From Apophysomyces variabilis (lineage: Eukaryota > Mucoromycota > Mucoromycetes > Mucorales > Mucoraceae), in contig MZZL01000389.1 of the NCBI GenBank assembly GCA_002749535.1, positions 141,953 through 205,952 on the forward strand: a stretch of DNA of 64,000 nucleotides. The letters are read 5' to 3'. The position numbers and the translations under genes are program-made. Shown here piece by piece: positions 1 through 12,210 of this stretch. The notes beneath the pieces were generated by a model, which saw only the letters and a program-made list of their open reading frames with translations, ran no database searches and was not told the origin of the DNA. The stretch's first letter is position 1, and every line of letters starts with the position of its first letter.

Positions 1-150
1 AAAAAAAAAAAGAAAAAAAGGAAACAAGAAATGACGAGAGAGAAATTTGTACAAGATAGCAGAAATCTACTTGGCACAGATAGAAAGAAAGAAAAAAAAA
101 GGGTATTATGTAACAGAGTAGGAGGATGTTTAGGGTTTCAGACCCTTTCG
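1..150. other. A-rich 3' flank of the ankyrin gene
   Basis: This stretch lies downstream of the minus-strand ankyrin gene. It is purine-rich on the plus strand (runs of A and AAAG), so it is T-rich on the gene's sense strand. No gene is visible. It probably holds the 3' UTR and polyadenylation region of the neighbour. Confidence 0.5.
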
Positions 151-3100
151 TCAAGTCGTCGCATCATGATTGAATCGAATCAAACCACATTTTTTCATCT
201 TCATCGCAATTTTGGGAGGAAGGTGTTGGCTGGAAGGACGGGATTTAAGGAAAGGTGTTGTCGTCGAGAAGGATGGAGATCGTTCCGCATCACTGTCTTG
301 ATATCCCATATCAATGGTCGTTGTAATCATACATTGACTTAGATGGTTGTACTGAGCTTTGATCAATGCCACCACTTGATCCAATCGTACAAAGTGCAGT
401 CTGGTCTCTAAAAAAGCCTCCTTCGCTTTTTCTCGGGCTTGCTGCGGATATAACATGGATGCCAGAGGAGACCATAGTCGCTTTTTTTGGTTGACATTCA
501 CAGCCCGCCGAGCAAGAAAAGAATAATTTGTCCACATGACCTCCATCGGGATCCCAAGCAACAGACTGACTTGTAAATCAACAACAAAGAAAACAGGTTC
601 GTCATTCTCCATCAACTGTACTGTATACAGAGGAAGATAACGTGAAGCCTCCTCCAATACTGGCTTAGGAAGAGGTGAGGTGACCCGCTCACTCGTTTCA
701 TTCTTGATCGGAACTTTCATACCTCCTGTCCAATTATCCGGCGGTGGTGTCGGAATTGGAGTACGCGCTCCTTCAGAAGGATAGCCTGCGCATCGAGCAC
801 GGGAATGGGCAGCGTCAGCTAAAATAGCTTGTGTCTTTGACTCCTCTCCGAGGAAACCCTGAAGAGTCTTCTGATCTGGCTGTAAGGCATCCACAGATCC
901 GTCAGACGACACCTCCATCTTCACGGAAACGTCGGGTGATGACGACGCACGCACCTCACATCGATCCTTCCTTGTTCTTTTACTATCTAATTCTCGGACC
1001 GGAACCAAACGTCGGGTCTTAACTTTAGCAGGTGTTACTGAAAATAGACTCGAGATAAGTAAAATGATCATGCAATTTCATCAATGACTCACCTTCGTCT
1101 GTGCTTCCAGGTTGTACCTCCGCCAACAGCGATCTGTCTGATGCCTCGTTTTTACGTTTCACTAACCTTCGACCGCGCTTCTTATTTCCTAATCCTGATT
1201 CCACCTTCGTCATAGAATTCCGAATAAGTTGTTCGATTTGTCGATCTTCATTATCTACCGCTATATCCAGTGGTGTCTTCCCCTTTGCGTTGGCCACATT
1301 TGCTCGCGCACCATGTTCCAGGAGTACCTTCACAACTTCCACATGGTTATTTTCGGTAGCATCGTGCAACGGTGTATCGGAGTCTGCACCTTCTGAATTC
1401 ACATCCGCACCCTTCTGCAAAAGTAATCGAACAATATCTGCATGACCCTCCAAACAAGCTTCATGTAACGGAGTCCATCCCGCGTAGTCTACTTCGTTCG
1501 GATTCGCTCCCGCTTCTAAAAGTGATTTTACCCGAGACATATCACCACGGCTAGCCCACTTGAACAGCTGCGTTCGGCCACACCTATCTTTCTTGTATGG
1601 ATCCAGTTTCTTCAAAGACTGCGTAGGTCGATTCGACTCTTCCCCCAAATCTTGAGCTTCCATAGAGGACGATTTTCGTTCACGTTGCGTGTTTCTCTTC
1701 TTACGGGACACCATTGGAAATGGGCCATCCATCCCTTGAGCGAAAATATCGATTTCCTCTGCCTTTGGTCGACCTCTTTTAGGAGGACCCTGCTCCATTA
1801 CTTCGAATGCTCGCATGTAAGACTGAATCTTTCTCTCCTCTCGAGATAATGGTCGATGTACGTCTTGCTCATTCTGTTGCATGCGTATACTGGTAGCCGC
1901 TATCTCATCTAACGCATCACTGGTTGCTTTTTGCCTCTGTATCTTATCCATCTTCGCCATCAACATCCGTCGTATCGCAGTAGACTGGCACACATGATAA
2001 GCGTCTTTCCCCATATCATTTGTCAGGCAAACATCAGCACCAGCTTGGATAAGTGACTTTACTGTGTCCTCATGACCAGCATGGCATGCATTATGAAGGG
2101 CTGTATCGCCTCCAAACCCACGGCTGTTCACAAGCGCCCCATAAGAAACTAAGAGCTCTACAATTGTTGTGTGTCCATACTTCGCTGCTTCATGTAAAGG
2201 GGTCCATGACCGGCTATCAGCCATGTTTACGTTGGCTCCTTTTTCTAAAAGCATCAATACTTGGTTATATTCACCGTTGGCACAAACGCGATGTAGAGTA
2301 GTCCGTCCGTCTTTATCTTGGGCTACAAGGTGGCCTAATTCATCCATTTTAGCTTGAAGAATCCTTTCACAGTCAGTGTCCTCGCAAACATCTATAGGTT
2401 GTTGTTTATTTTCGTTGACAGCGAACACGTCCGCTCCCGCTTCAACTAGTATCCGGACGCAATCAGTATATCCGTTGGAGCATGCATCATGTAGTGGAGT
2501 GTCCCCTCCAAATCCTCGAGCGTTGAGATCCGCGCCACAGGCGATCATATATCGGACAATTTCAGGCTTCCCTTTCAAAGCAGCCTCGTGCAAAGGTGTC
2601 CATCCAGCATTGTCCTTGAAGTTCACATCAGCACCTCGCTCAATAAGGTCTTTCACTGCTTCGATATTTCCAGCCCCTGCAAAACCGAATAGCTTTGTTC
2701 GTCCCGACTTATCCGTCTTATTCGGATCTTTACATGCTCGTCTTCCCCTCGATTTCTTTGGAGTATCTTGATCGACTGAATCTTCTCGAAGCTTTGACGA
2801 TCTCTCCAATGCTGGGTCGAAAATAGGGAGCTGCGTTACATCAGCTGCTTGATTGGGACTGTCTATGGCAGATCCTTCTTTTTTCTTTGTCTCTAAGCCT
2901 ACGGACCTTTCTAGACTCTGATTCCTGCGAAGTCGTCTCGCTTTCATTTTCTCTCTTAGATCGTTTAGTTCTGGTTTTCGTTTTATAGATTGTTTTTGGC
3001 GACGTTCGTCATTATGGGATAATTGATCATTAGCAAAACAGCCGGATTCGGATTTTTCGTCGTCGACATCCATGGCAAGCTTAGATGCCACAGATGTATT

Positions 3101-3481
3101 TGACCGCTTAACGTATTGTTTCTCTTCTTCTGCTTCTTCTTCATCATCATCGTCATCACACGAGATATGCATTGGCCGTCTATGCCGTTTCCTTGATACA
3201 CGAAACTGACTCCAACAGCCATCTTCCAGTTCTTCTTCACTTTCTTTATGTTCTGTACTTTCGTCCTCATATTTAGTAGTTGTCTCACTTGCTGTTGATG
3301 GTCGAGCAACAAGGCCAGTTTGCGAGATATTCGGTTTTGAATCCAAAGCTTTTGTTAACCGCAACGTTGTCTTCTCACCGTTCGCTTTACAATCGGTGAT
3401 CAGCTTCTTTGGCTTTTTGTCGACTGATCCAAGGGAGATTGATGATTTTTCGAGTGTCTTTGACCAGCTAGACACAGACAT
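151..3481 (-). CDS. Hos4-like ankyrin-repeat protein
   Basis: Two exons on the minus strand: 3481-1093 and 1037-151, with a 55-nt intron (1092-1038; donor GTGAGT, acceptor TTTTCAG). The product is about 1,091 aa. The N-terminus is Lys/Ser-rich with an acidic run (DDDDDEEEAEEEK). Three blocks of three ankyrin repeats follow (about residues 265-365, 390-500 and 630-755), each opening with D-x-x-GRT-x-L and containing GWTPLHEA- or SWTPLHEA-type repeats. After the last block comes a basic linker and a C-terminal module in exon 2 around YTVQLMENDEPVFFVVDLQ. Ankyrin repeats plus this type of C-terminal module and the length are what I know of Hos4, the ankyrin subunit of the Set3 histone deacetylase complex, so a nuclear chromatin role is inferred. 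The ankyrin assignment is firm; the Hos4 orthology is moderate. The reading frame continues exactly across the splice. Confidence 0.85.
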
Positions 3482-5740
3482 ATGCTTTTACAATCTACGA
3501 ATAAAGAAAGAAAAGAATGAGGGGTTTAGAGTTCAGTTTCTATGAGTGGAATGTCGGGCAGATTGCTTTGCTGGTTTTGCGTTACCATATTGTCAAATGG
3601 CGTACCTTGAATATGTTGTTGATAAAATGAAAAGAAGTAAATATACAAAAGGGATTGGATTCAGATCAACGAATGCAGATTCTATGTTCAGCAAAGCTAT
3701 TTTAGCTTTTGAATCAAGAAGCAATCTAGTACATTCAACTTGACTATTTCCATAAACTGTTGAGAGCAAATGCACTAAAGTAATCTGTTCAATGAATAAT
3801 GCCCATCATGTATCTTTTCTTAATACCAAAGAAAGAAGAAGCGCAATGTACAACCTTTGTCTGGTCGGAAGAGCCAATCAACCCGCATTTTAGAATTCCG
3901 CTAAATCTTTTGGTGCCAGAGCGAGAAGAGCCTGCAGTCTCATGGCTTAATTGAATCACCGGCTGTGTGGCTTTGGTTACCCTTTTCTTTTGCTAATGCA
4001 GCTTAAAGCATAGTGAATTACCTGGAGGCATTTCCCTAGTATCCCTTAACAGATATAATTAGATATTCGCCATCTGAACATTTGTTTTTGCTCGGTGTTA
4101 CACATTGTCATGACCTTTGGATCATCCTTGAACGTTCTCAAGATAACTACTAGAGGGTGAGCGAATAGATTGAATGAGACTGAACAGATATAGTCGGTGG
4201 TTAGCTCATTGTTTACCCTATACATGGAATCACTGGTTATTTTCACAAGGTAACAGCAAGGTTCCTTAAGAAGTATGAAATCAATTTTCGCAGAACACCT
4301 GTTACACAGCATTGCCTTTTCATGCAACACCAGAGTCTTTGTTAAGCAAACTTGCATTTCCAGCATATATGGCTTCTCCTCCTTTCCTGCTCTGCCATGG
4401 AGCATGCGAGTTGCACTCGGTGTGCGGACAAATCATAGCAGACCCACAAAACCAAAAGGTCACTATAGCCACAAACTAGACAACAGAAAGCGGCCATCGA
4501 ATAAGTAATGAATGATGTATCCATTTCCGAAGGGAGTCGCTGCAACAGAAAGAATAATGAAAATGCTGGTTCGCTATAAATTAGGAGACATTTAAAGCAC
4601 GCTATTTTTATATATCCCAGTAGTGTGATGCTATTTCCAAAAGGGCAGATACACTTAACGCATGTGAACTCTATGTTTGACGCCCAACAACCGTTGTTTC
4701 ATCCTTGCATGGTAAAGAAGCTCGAATTGTTCCATTTCGCATAGTTGTTCTAGAAACCTTGATGACGATTCCAGTCATGATATTTTGGGTGATATTGCTT
4801 GGTTTTCCAGTACAAATTAATGACATTAGACAAGAAACTATATTTCTGTATACATTCAATCAGGCTATATGGCTTGACTCATAGCAAAAGCGAGGTTACT
4901 GTGTGTATAAACGTTGTCTATGGATCCGATCAGCCAAACTCACTGACAACGGTACCTTTTCTGTTTTAGTACCGAAAACTGAATACTCATTGGTAAAAGT
5001 AGAAATACTATCCATAGGCCTAATAGAAAAGAGAAAAAAAGAATGGGAGTATGCAGTACCCGTCGCACTTGATGTACGAAAAATGACTGTCGAGGTCATA
5101 CAACCATTCTTCTTAGAAATGATATGTTTGGCTTATTAAGGGGCGATAATTAATTTTTTTTATATCCCTATTTCAGAGGGGGACAGAGAGAAACAGCGCG
5201 TGATATCGATTTACATCATAGACGAGGTATATCGTTTCATCCATTGTGATCCATTTATCCTAACTTAGTACTTTTGTATGATATTGACACTGGAAGTAAC
5301 GGTACGTGAATCACATATCAACTGTCATCTACCATGACCCCACACACACAGATGGTTTGCTCACTTTTGGAATACGGTATTTCACTTAAGGTCCCATCAA
5401 TTGGGTTGATACCGATTAAAAGCTGCCGACAATGATAGCTGCAGAAGCACTAAAATACAACGTATTTTAATTGTAAGTAAAATAGATCGTATAGGATAAC
5501 GTAAAACTTAGCTATAATTCATTGTATGGTTTGTCTTGGTTTCAACGGCTTTTCTTCTGCAAAGAGATTGGTATGATGTAACCCGGAGACACGCCCATTG
5601 TGACACCGCCAAACTGATACTCGCAGCATCACAAATGATTTTCAAGCGGCGCAAACAGCAATGGACGAGTTCCCCCGTCCCATTTTTTCACGCCCCTTTT
5701 TCTTAACAAGCCCTTTGCCTAAGGCTTCACTGTCAGCATC
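3482..5740. other. Gene-free spacer between divergent genes
   Basis: About 2.26 kb between the ankyrin gene start (minus) and the oxysterol-binding protein start (plus), so it should carry both promoters. Several open frames of 60-120 codons occur (for example 4046-4405 minus and 4903-5139 plus). They lack splice-linked partners and recognisable motifs, and I do not call them genes. Confidence 0.5.
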
Positions 5741-7345
5741 ATGCCCGCGTCTGAAAGTAATCTCGATAGCATCCCTACCGATCAACAAGGCAGTTTCTCT
5801 TCCTTCTTGAAGACACTGGCTTCTTTCACTGGCGATCTCTCTAGCTTGACCTGTCCATCGTTCCTATTGGCCCCTATTTCCTTGTTGGAGTATTCGTAAG
5901 TCTATTCTCTTTACCTCTTTCTTTTCTCTCTCTTTTATATTATATGGAAGAAAAGCTATATGTATGCGTACGGTGGAAAAGGTAGAATAGCAAAAAGGAA
6001 GATGGGACCAGATAAGCAAAAGTTTTGGACACCATGGTTCGACACCTTTGCTTTTCACATGCCTGTAGCACGATAGTTCTGTGGGCAACCAAGCACTACT
6101 GGACAAATAGTCCACGTGTCTACGTGCCATTCGTATTTGTCACTTAGATTGATCTTGTCTTTTTTCCTTTCTCGTTAGGTCTTTCTGGGCTGACCAACCA
6201 GAATTGGTAAGTTGAACAGCATCGGGTTGATTGAGAGCAGAAGGGAAACAATGAGAGAGAGAGAAAGGAAGAAAGAGAGAAGAGATATAACCTTGACTGA
6301 TCTGTGGGCTTTTCCGTAGCTTGCGGCTATCAGTAAGTCAGATAACGCTGAAGAGCGATTTTATGCGGCTGTTCGATGGTTTATTTCGTCATTAAATGGA
6401 TCCTTCTCGAGCCGTGTCCCTAAGGGCGAATGGGAAAAGAAGCCTTTCAACCCTATCCTTGGAGAACAGTTCCTCTGTGACTGGGAGAATGGTACTCGTA
6501 TCGTCTGTGAGCAGGTTTCCCACCATCCCCCCGTGTCTGGATTCTACATTGAGAATAAGGAAGCAGGTGTTGCTGTCAATGGTCATGATGGTCAGAAGAC
6601 CCGCTTCTCGGGAACTCAGATGTTGGTGGATCAAGTGGGTTATTGTGTTGTCTCACTTACGCATCGTGATGAAAAATACTTGTTTACCTTGCCTTCCCTC
6701 TCTGTGAACGGTATCTGGTACGCAGGTATGTTGTTGTTGTGATTTTTTATTACAAGAATTATATTTTTTTTGTTACTCATGGTTTATGCAACAGCGCCCT
6801 ATGTTGAATTGTATGGTACATCCTATGTTCAGTCATCGAGTGGCTACTTTGCTTCCATTGAATACACCACCAAGGGATGGATTTCTGGTGAACTTCATCA
6901 TTTCAAGGCGACTGTTACCCATGATGCTCTTGCCGGACCAACGATCATAGAAGGCCAATGGACTGCTAAATCTACCATCACCAAGCACAAGCAGATTGCC
7001 GAACCTTTCCTGGATTTAACCTCGCTTTCAAAGACGGAAGCAAAAGTCAAGCCTATTTCTGAACAGAGTGAGCTTGAATCCCGTCGTGTGTGGGAGAAGG
7101 TGTCAGAGGCGCTAAAGGCGGGAGACTATGCCACAGCTTCTACAGAGAAGTCAGTGATTGAGAATCAACAGCGTGCATTGCGAAAGGAGCGTCAAGAAAA
7201 TAATGAGACATGGGAGCCCAAGTATTTTAGAGCCATCTCCGGTGAAGAGCTCTATGGCAAGCTTCGTGAACAGATTTTAGCTAAATCCGACGGCAAATTT
7301 GTAGACACAATGGGAGACAGTGGTTGGTTGTATAGAGAACTATGA
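5741..7345 (+). CDS. Oxysterol-binding protein, Osh4/Kes1 type
   Basis: Four exons: 5741-5895, 6179-6206 (only 28 nt), 6320-6725 and 6795-7345, giving 379 aa. The start is the ATG before PASESNLDSI. Residues 20-60 (SFLKTLASFTGDLSSLTCP, then a stretch ending SSFWADQPEL) follow the lid region of yeast Osh4 closely. The family signature EQVSHHPP lies in exon 3, followed by a beta-barrel core with WYAAPYVELYG. The C-terminal region has the ESRRVWEKVSEAL segment typical of the family. There is no PH or ankyrin domain, so this is a short, single-domain ORP. In the family such proteins carry sterol and PI4P between membranes and oppose secretory traffic at the Golgi. The ligand choice is inferred, not visible. 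Confidence 0.93.
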
Positions 7346-8595
7346 AGACGCATAATACGAGAGAGAGAGAAACATTTTAAGAGGAAGGATTTCTGTTATA
7401 TACGTACACATACATATTTTGTTTTTAGGGTATCATCGTGGTCACTGTTGTAGAGGGTGATGGCGGTTTGCCTTTTTCTGATGAACTGTATTGAAGGTTT
7501 ATGTCCAAGCCTATACGACTAGACTTAAAATTTCATTCTTCAGTAAAAACCTGTAAACGAATTTGCTGTATTGAAAGCTTTCTGGATTTCAAATCTACTC
7601 AACATCCATCTAGAATTGGTCGCACGAGCATTTCAATGCTAAATGCTGCCGACCCGCATCTGATATGAAACTTTTTTAGTCTGCTAACTAGTTGTTGTTG
7701 GGGGGGAAACGGGAGCGTGAAGAACTGTTTATTTGCTACAGTCAGGTCTTGTAAATTTTGGAAATATAACAAATGGGAAGTGATAGAGCATGATAATCCT
7801 CGAGCTATGATAGGACTAAGTGGGTTAGCTTCCCAATGAGGATGCTGGTCTGTAGCATGTAGCCTCTGTTTGTGGGTGCTACAGATAAGGTTCAGAGTCA
7901 CTAAGGGGGCAGAAGAAAGAAGGAGGCGGAGGAGGAGGAAGAGGAGGGAATTGTGGGACAGAAAAGAGGAAAGGAGACGATTGCGTCAATGACTAAGGTT
8001 TTTTTTTGGGTGTATAACCATTAGAAGAACCTTTGAAAAGGGCTTACTTATGATAGGAAAAGCTTAAGCGCTTTTTTACAGGGACTTACAAAAGGCGAAA
8101 AAAAAAGAAGTTATCATTCTATCAGCCAACTTTTTTACAAGCTGAAAAGCTGTTGATATCTTCTTCTGCTGTTGTCTTACGAAAAAAGACCCCTCAGGGT
8201 AATGTGAAACAAACAGTTTGTTTCTATCCAATCTATTGCATCTCGGCCTTTTCCGCTACCAACTAAATATAGTTATTAATCATGGAATGGATCTATTGAT
8301 GATCTAGAATCAGTTAAGCCAAATTCCGATATGGAATCAGAGCGAGGACTTATTTTGTAACAAGGTAAAGAACATTTCACTCAATAACATGATTGGAAAG
8401 CATCAGAATCAAAAGACCAGAGCTAAAGAAATAAAAAGTAATAAGACGGAGAGAAAACTTTAGATTATTTGTTTTTGTAGGAGAAAGAAGGGTATAACTC
8501 AAACAACAGAAGAATAAAGAAGTAAATGAGAAAGAGAAAAAATAATAAGGGCAAGAAAAAAAACAAAAGGCAAAAATAAAAATGAAAAACAAAGC
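7346..8595. other. Convergent intergenic spacer
   Basis: 1.25 kb between the 3' ends of the plus-strand oxysterol-binding gene and the minus-strand RabGAP gene. It has purine tracts (around 7915-7975 and 8395-8590), which suit 3' UTRs. A 100-codon minus frame at 7599-7901 has no recognisable motif. A short U2-like string near 8240 was considered and rejected. Confidence 0.5.
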
Positions 8596-11500
8596 TTAAA
8601 TAGCTGTCGTATTGTTATCTTCATACAAGCTCTTGTCCATGCCGACAACAGGACCCTTCATGTTGCCTACTACACCGACATTGACCACACCGGGTGTGGG
8701 AGGCGTTGCAGTGCCAAAAGCACTCCATATGCGTGAATACATACTAGATCGTTTGCTGTTATTTGCTACACTACCAAAAGAAGAGGTCGACACGAAACTA
8801 TCCGTCGATTCGCGAGGTTCACCAAACGGTGGCGGTTCACGAGGAGAGGTGGGCGCACTCCCACGGCTGGCCAACATCGAAAGGGAAGCAGTAGAGTTGC
8901 GCTTGATATGAATAGAAGACGCTCGTCGTTGTTGATGAAGTGACATGCGTGGAGAGGACATCGGGCAGGCCTCGTATTCCACCAGCTTGACTTTGGCTTC
9001 TGCCAGGAGTTTCTCCAGCTCACGGCATCGCAAGTCACTCTCGATGTACTTGGCTTGGTATTCATGCTGAAGAGCAGCATGGTTTTCACCCATCTGGAGT
9101 GTGTGTCGTCTCGTAAGATCTTTTGCCTTGCTTGGTGATTCACTTTCCTTAGGTCCAAACAGCGTCCGGTGGGCTGCAAAGACCTCCTCGGTAAAGGACC
9201 CGCGAGGCATCAAGTATTCACGACGTTCGTCTTCCAATTCCTGGACCTTCTTCTCGAGGGCTTCCACGTCTTTAGCAAGCGCCAATTTCTCCACCTGGAG
9301 TTCAGCACATGTCTTCTTGGCGGCCAAGGTCTTCTCCGTCAACTCTTCGTTTTCTTTCAGTATATCATCCCGTTCTTGGAGTAACTGTTCCTTATCGATC
9401 TGATGTACGTCCAGTTGGTTTTGAAGTTCCATCATTTTAGCCATCATTTCATTCTGGGTTTGCTGAGCGGATGCCAGTTTTCGAGTCGCCTCCTCATATT
9501 TATGACACAGCTGTTCATACTTCTGACCCATCTCAAAGCTGGCTAACTTCACAGCAACCAATTCTGATGTGACATTATGCAATGAGCTTGTATCTTCTTC
9601 AACAGTTGCCTTGGGTGATGATTTTGATCGCTGTGCTGAAGTTACGTCAGCGATAGGAGCTGTTGCAGGCAATGCTACTGCTTCTGTTGTTGTGGCTGCA
9701 GCAGCTGCTGCAGGGACGATTTCTTGTTCTTGTCCTTCGCTTGCACGACGTTTACTGCGTTCAATTGCTTGCTGTTCTGGTTTCTGTAGACTTTCTGACT
9801 TCTCAGATGATAGTGCACCTGCAATCAGAGTACCAAAGTCACCACTTAACTTGAGCGAATCAACAAAGGCTCTGAATTGTGCGTCTTGCTCAAGTACTTG
9901 CAGCCTGGATGGTTCTGACGCAAAATTATTATTGACAGGAGTTTCTGTAGGGCTCAGTTGTGCGGAGGGTATGGCTGCCTGTAGTTTACCCTTGTATTTC
10001 TTAACCCTTTTCTCCAAGACAGCATTTCTTTTGGCCAGCTTGCTTCGTTCTGCTGCCGAATCCATTTCTTTCATTTTTAAGGTCATTAATTCTTCTGAGA
10101 GCTGTGTACGCTCTTTCTGAAGTTGTGACAAAGCGGTTACAAGATCTTCGATTTGTTGATGCAACATGGGCACCGTACGATCTTGATGAAGTTTTTGTGG
10201 AGTTGGCGTTGTAGGTGATGCAGGTGCAACAGCTGTTGCTGCTGCTGCTGGGTCCTGCTTCAATACGGGCGATGCCGGCTGGTCCCCCCATGAAAACCAA
10301 GAGTCACGCTTGGATTTACGGCGTCCCCAGCCGCCAAATCGCACAGCAAGCACTTGGTGTGCCCTATCTTTTTCTTGCTCAAGTTCCCTGTTATAGCTCT
10401 CAGCAATACTGTCTAACTTGGTCCTGGTGATCACAGTACTAAGTGCCATGGCATCGGCGATCACTTGTTCGGGGTTTGAATCATATGCAGCTTCGTACAA
10501 CTTGCGGGAGCTGAGGTAGATCATGAGTTGTTCGAAATCAGTGATCGTCAATAGCTTTTCTTCGTTTTTCTGCATTACTGCTACCGCTACGCGTGTGATT
10601 GTTTCCACTGCACCCTCTGCAAATGCCAAATCATAGATACGCAGTACAAGCGAAATGGGGAACGTGTAGGCAAATAAGGTAAGGTACCATTGTGAAGCAT
10701 ACATGGCTGGATGAATCGAATTGTCCGCAAGATGTGCATTCAAACGAGGACAAAGCTGCGTGAGTAAGGATTGAAATTGATGTAAACGCAGGTGCAGCCC
10801 CTCCATATTCAGCGTGAACATAGTACGCATATCGTAAGTTTCCATTAACCTAAAAAGGAAATTAGCCTAATCTGTTTCACGAACGTCAAATAGTCGACCC
10901 TGTGTTCTCTTTGTACCTGACAAACACGCAAAACGCTTGCTTTTCTGGCATCTATACAGCAAAGAAAAGAGAAAAAAAATTAGCGTACCCTTTTTTTTTC
11001 CTCCTAATCGAAAAACTTACCGTCATTAACAACGGGCCTACAAGGAAAGCTAATCCCTGACAGTAACCTACATGGGCATCGTAGACACTGTAAGCCTTAA
11101 GGAGTCTTCCCATGGCCTGTTGTCCTTCTCCTCCATCTGCTTTGAACATTTCAACCTGTGGGAAGGTTCTTGACAGATCGCGTTTAATCACACGATCATA
11201 AGGCGAGGAGGTGCTTTCCTCTTCCTCAACCAATCGGTCATAAATGGATTCCAAATTAGTGGCCGAAGAACGAGCCATGGCTTGCCAAATGATTCCCCGC
11301 AAACGATGAGGAATACCACCATGACGTAGTTTAGCCGCCAATAAATGCGGTAATTTAGCAGCCGCGGTTGGGAAATCATCCACAAGGCATTGCCAAAAAT
11401 CCCAGTCAGAGATATCGTCCTGAGGTGCATCGTGTTTTAACGGACTTTTCGCGATCTGATCATGGATCGATTGCTCGTCGTTCTGTGCAACAGTGAGGGT

Positions 11501-12210
11501 ATTGTCCGTCACCAGTTTACGGATCGTTGTGAAATTGGCCTTGAGTCCATTCGACTCGATACATACTGATTTCGGGTCTGCACTGAGTAACGCGTTTTGA
11601 CGTTCTAATCGCGCTAGTAAATATTCCTCCGAGTCCTATAAAGAAAAAGAAACAGAGAGCAAAAAAAGGGTAAAAAAATAAAAGAGAAAAAGCAAATCAC
11701 AAGCAGATTAGGTTTTTGTTTGTTGTTATGAAGATTTATTATTATCGCTGCCACTATCAAGAAAATAGAAATTAAACTTGCCTGTGGTGGCAATTTTGCA
11801 TTTTCTTCTTCCAGTCGTTTTAATCGATCATCATGGGATGTGTTGCTATCCAACGATGATTGACGGGTGTGGGCAATTTGTGCATAAAGCTTCAGTTTCT
11901 CTGGCGACACAGGAATGCGTCGTCGCTCGGCTAACGTCAAGGTGGAAGTTGATTTTTCAAGACGTGGAAGTGTTTGTTGTTGTGGTAACGGTGATTGCGG
12001 TTGTCGTGTGTCTGCTGATTTAGAAGCTGTGGGTTGAGCCAGATGATTCAGGTTGGCAGCCGTCAGAATCTCATCCAGACTGACAGGTTGGTCTGATTTC
12101 TGAAGTTGACGGAGTCTGTCGAGCACTTCCGGCGCAAGTTTCAACGGTGCTGGCACGGTCGTTGTGTTGTTGACAGACAAGTCGTTAGGGATGACCTCAT
12201 TGGCTGTCAT
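8596..12210 (-). CDS. TBC-domain RabGAP, EVI5/Gyp5-like
   Basis: Four exons: 12210-11782, 11635-11021, 10951-10917 (35 nt) and 10849-8596, giving 1,110 aa. The ATG at 12210 starts MTANEVIPN; an upstream in-frame GTG is not used. Exon 2 opens with SEEYLLARLERQNALL, a block shared with animal EVI5. The TBC domain (about residues 200-430) has the arginine-finger motif in IKRDLSRTFP and the glutamine-finger motif in VGYCQGLAF, so the GAP should be catalytically competent. Long coiled coils follow (about 530-900), with Ala/Thr-rich and Ser-rich linkers. The family stimulates GTP hydrolysis on Rab GTPases at Golgi, secretory or recycling membranes. Intron 1 (11781-11636) has a GC donor (CAG|GCAAGT) and a normal TATAG acceptor; the other introns are GT-AG. 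The Rab target cannot be read from sequence. Confidence 0.93.

Noticed and set aside
2376..2771. 131-codon plus-strand frame opposite the ankyrin repeats
   Set aside because: Its repeated segments mirror the ankyrin codons in antisense, so it is not an independent gene.
4046..4405. 119-codon minus-strand frame in the first spacer
   Set aside because: It has several cysteines and a normal look, but no family resemblance and no linked exons. Kept only as part of the spacer description.
8236..8330. U2 snRNA-like string (CTCGGCCTTTT) in the convergent spacer
   Set aside because: Only about a dozen bases resemble the U2 5' end. The branch-point-binding GUAGUA element and the following conserved stem do not follow, so it is probably chance.
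9569..10120. 183-codon plus-strand open frame inside the RabGAP gene
   Set aside because: It is the antisense shadow of the Ala/Glu-rich coiled-coil exon, with Ser/Ala-rich low-complexity composition and no motif.
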